Of a DNA stretch of 64,000 bases, positions 62,983 to 64,000 are shown piece by piece; the stretch's first letter is position 1, and each line of letters starts with the position of its first letter. The stretch covers positions 22,690-86,689 of the forward strand of contig NZ_BCWP01000015.1 in assembly GCF_001592265.1 (NCBI RefSeq), given 5' to 3'. The notes under the pieces were generated by a model. That model was not told the origin of the DNA. It did not search any database and worked only from the letters and a program-made list of their open reading frames with translations. The DNA comes from Curvibacter delicatus NBRC 14919. Lineage in GTDB: Bacteria; Pseudomonadota; Gammaproteobacteria; Burkholderiales; Burkholderiaceae_C. A program made the position numbers and the translations under genes.

Positions 62983-64000
62983 TCAGCCCGTCTGGAGCGC
63001 GCCGCGGCGGATCTGGTCGCGCTCCAGCGACTCGAACAAGGCCTTGAAGTTGCCTTCGCCAAAACCCTCGTCGCCCTGGCGCTGGATGAACTCGAAGAAC
63101 ACCGGCCCGAGCAGGGTCTGCGAAAAGATCTGCAGCAGCAGGCGAGGCTTCTCCCCGGCGGTAGAACCGTCGAGCAGGATGCCGCGCGCCTGCAGCTCGG
63201 GCACCGGCTGGCCGTGGCCGGGCAGACGCTCGCCCAGCATCTCGTAATAGACGTCGTTGGGCGCCGTCATGAGCGGAATGCCGGCCAGCTGCAAGGCATC
63301 CACACTGGCCTGCAGGTCGTCGGTCAGCAGCGCCACGTGCTGGATGCCCTCGCCGTTGAACTGCATCAGGAACTCCTCGATCTGGCCAGCACCGCGCGAA
63401 GACTCCTCGTTGAGCGGGATGCGGATCTTGCCATCCGGCGCCGTCATGGCCTTGGACGTCAGGCCGGTGTATTCACCCTGGATGTCGAAGTAGCGGATCT
63501 CGCGGAAGTTGAACAGCCGTTCGTAAAACTGGCCCCAATAGGCCATGCGGCCGCGGTAGACGTTGTGCGTCAGGTGGTCGATCAGGCGCAGCCCATGGCC
63601 GCGCGGCCGGCGGTCGGCGCCCTCAACCCACTCGAAATCGATGTCGTAGATCGACTTGCCATCTTCGAAGCGGTCGATCAGGTACAACGGCGCCCCGCCG
63701 ATGCCGCGGATCGCCGGCAGGCGCAACTCCATCGGCCCGGTCGGAATCTCGACCGGCTGCGCACCCAGCTCCAGTGCACGCGCATAAGCCTGGTGGGCAT
63801 CGCGCACGCGAAAGGCCAACCCGCAGGCCGAGGGACCGTGCTCGGCCGCGAAATACGAGGCCAGGCTGCGCGGCTCGCGGTTGACGATGAAGTTGATCTC
63901 GCCCTGGCGGTACAGCAGCACGTCCTTGGAACGGTGGCGGGCCACCAGGCTGAAGCCCATTTTCTCGAACAGGGGCTCCAGCAGGTTAGGGATTTGCTGA
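62983..64000 (-). CDS. hpd: 4-hydroxyphenylpyruvate dioxygenase (5' end outside the window)
   Basis: 339 complete codons counting the stop are visible; the frame stays open to base 64000, so the start lies beyond the window (an ATG at 63960 is internal, since the upstream codons read NLLEPLFEK, part of the HPPD fold). Iron-ligand segments are present, such as [14 protein letters not shown] and [10 protein letters not shown], and the C-terminus [20 protein letters not shown] is typical of HPPD. It makes homogentisate in tyrosine breakdown. The maiA-like gene of the same pathway is 42 kb away. Confidence 0.93.
   Translation of the reverse strand, partial: QQIPNLLEPLFEKMGFSLVARHRSKDVLLYRQGEINFIVNREPRSLASYFAAEHGPSACGLAFRVRDAHQAYARALELGAQPVEIPTGPMELRLPAIRGIGGAPLYLIDRFEDGKSIYDIDFEWVEGADRRPRGHGLRLIDHLTHNVYRGRMAYWGQFYERLFNFREIRYFDIQGEYTGLTSKAMTAPDGKIRIPLNEESSRGAGQIEEFLMQFNGEGIQHVALLTDDLQASVDALQLAGIPLMTAPNDVYYEMLGERLPGHGQPVPELQARGILLDGSTAGEKPRLLLQIFSQTLLGPVFFEFIQRQGDEGFGEGNFKALFESLERDQIRRGALQTG

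Overview
This is a dense, GC-rich (roughly 65-68%) stretch of bacterial chromosome with short intergenic gaps and many start/stop overlaps of the ATGA type. The flagellar genes, phn C-P lyase operon, Bug/TctC-type binding protein, two PilZ proteins and DUF2239-MATE pair fit Burkholderiales. So do two families of short dispersed repeats (a TTTGATAGCTG type and a GGGGCAGCG...GCGTGGGG type). I would guess Comamonadaceae; the genus cannot be fixed from the sequence alone. No rRNA, tRNA, insertion sequence, prophage or CRISPR array was seen.

Layout. 1-2664: end of a flagellar operon (flgK end, flgL) and an HDOD protein. 2746-6614: EamA exporter, PLP aminotransferase and PhzF protein in an overlapping operon, then a histidine phosphatase. 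6636-11305: PilZ protein, NifA-like sigma-54 activator, LuxR regulator, DUF3237 protein and a Bug-type binding protein. 11473-16443: two-receiver sensor kinase, one low-GC orphan gene with a nuclease-like core, and an APH/kinase fusion. 16433-21369: a sigma-54 promoter with an upstream palindrome driving rhodanese, OsmC, an acyl-CoA-dehydrogenase-like protein, a rubredoxin-reductase fusion and a GST. 21390-33173: a complete phosphonate module, phnGHIJ-GNAT-KLM-acetyltransferase and phnCDE on the minus strand, phnF-DUF1045-phnN on the plus strand, with PhnF-like operators at both minus-strand promoters. 33280-35627: slyX, a second-type infA, a DUF1348 gene and a TetR gene sharing two palindromes. 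35676-41307: cyanate cluster of cynS, an Nrt-type ABC transporter and its own two-component system. 41402-46521: ohrR-ohr, PilZ, creatininase, radical SAM and cfa. 46789-53472: dsbD-like gene, small genes, hemE and priA. 53487-56111: DUF2239 with CCCGGG palindromes, MATE exporter and a cytochrome c lipoprotein. 56196-64000: katG with a 27-residue leader ORF and an OxyR-like site, AEC transporter, rep, pldA, and a 4-hydroxyphenylpyruvate dioxygenase gene cut by the window edge.

How it works together. Much of the window concerns nutrient scavenging (phosphonate as P source, cyanate as N source, probably sulfur or redox chemistry in the sigma-54 operon) and thiol/peroxide stress (katG, ohr, OsmC, rhodanese, DsbD). 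The best candidate for an undescribed system is the 16433-21369 sigma-54 redox operon together with the activator gene at 7169-8800. The next most interesting items are the low-GC orphan gene, the katG leader ORF, and the short repeats that have become protein-coding sequence in four genes.
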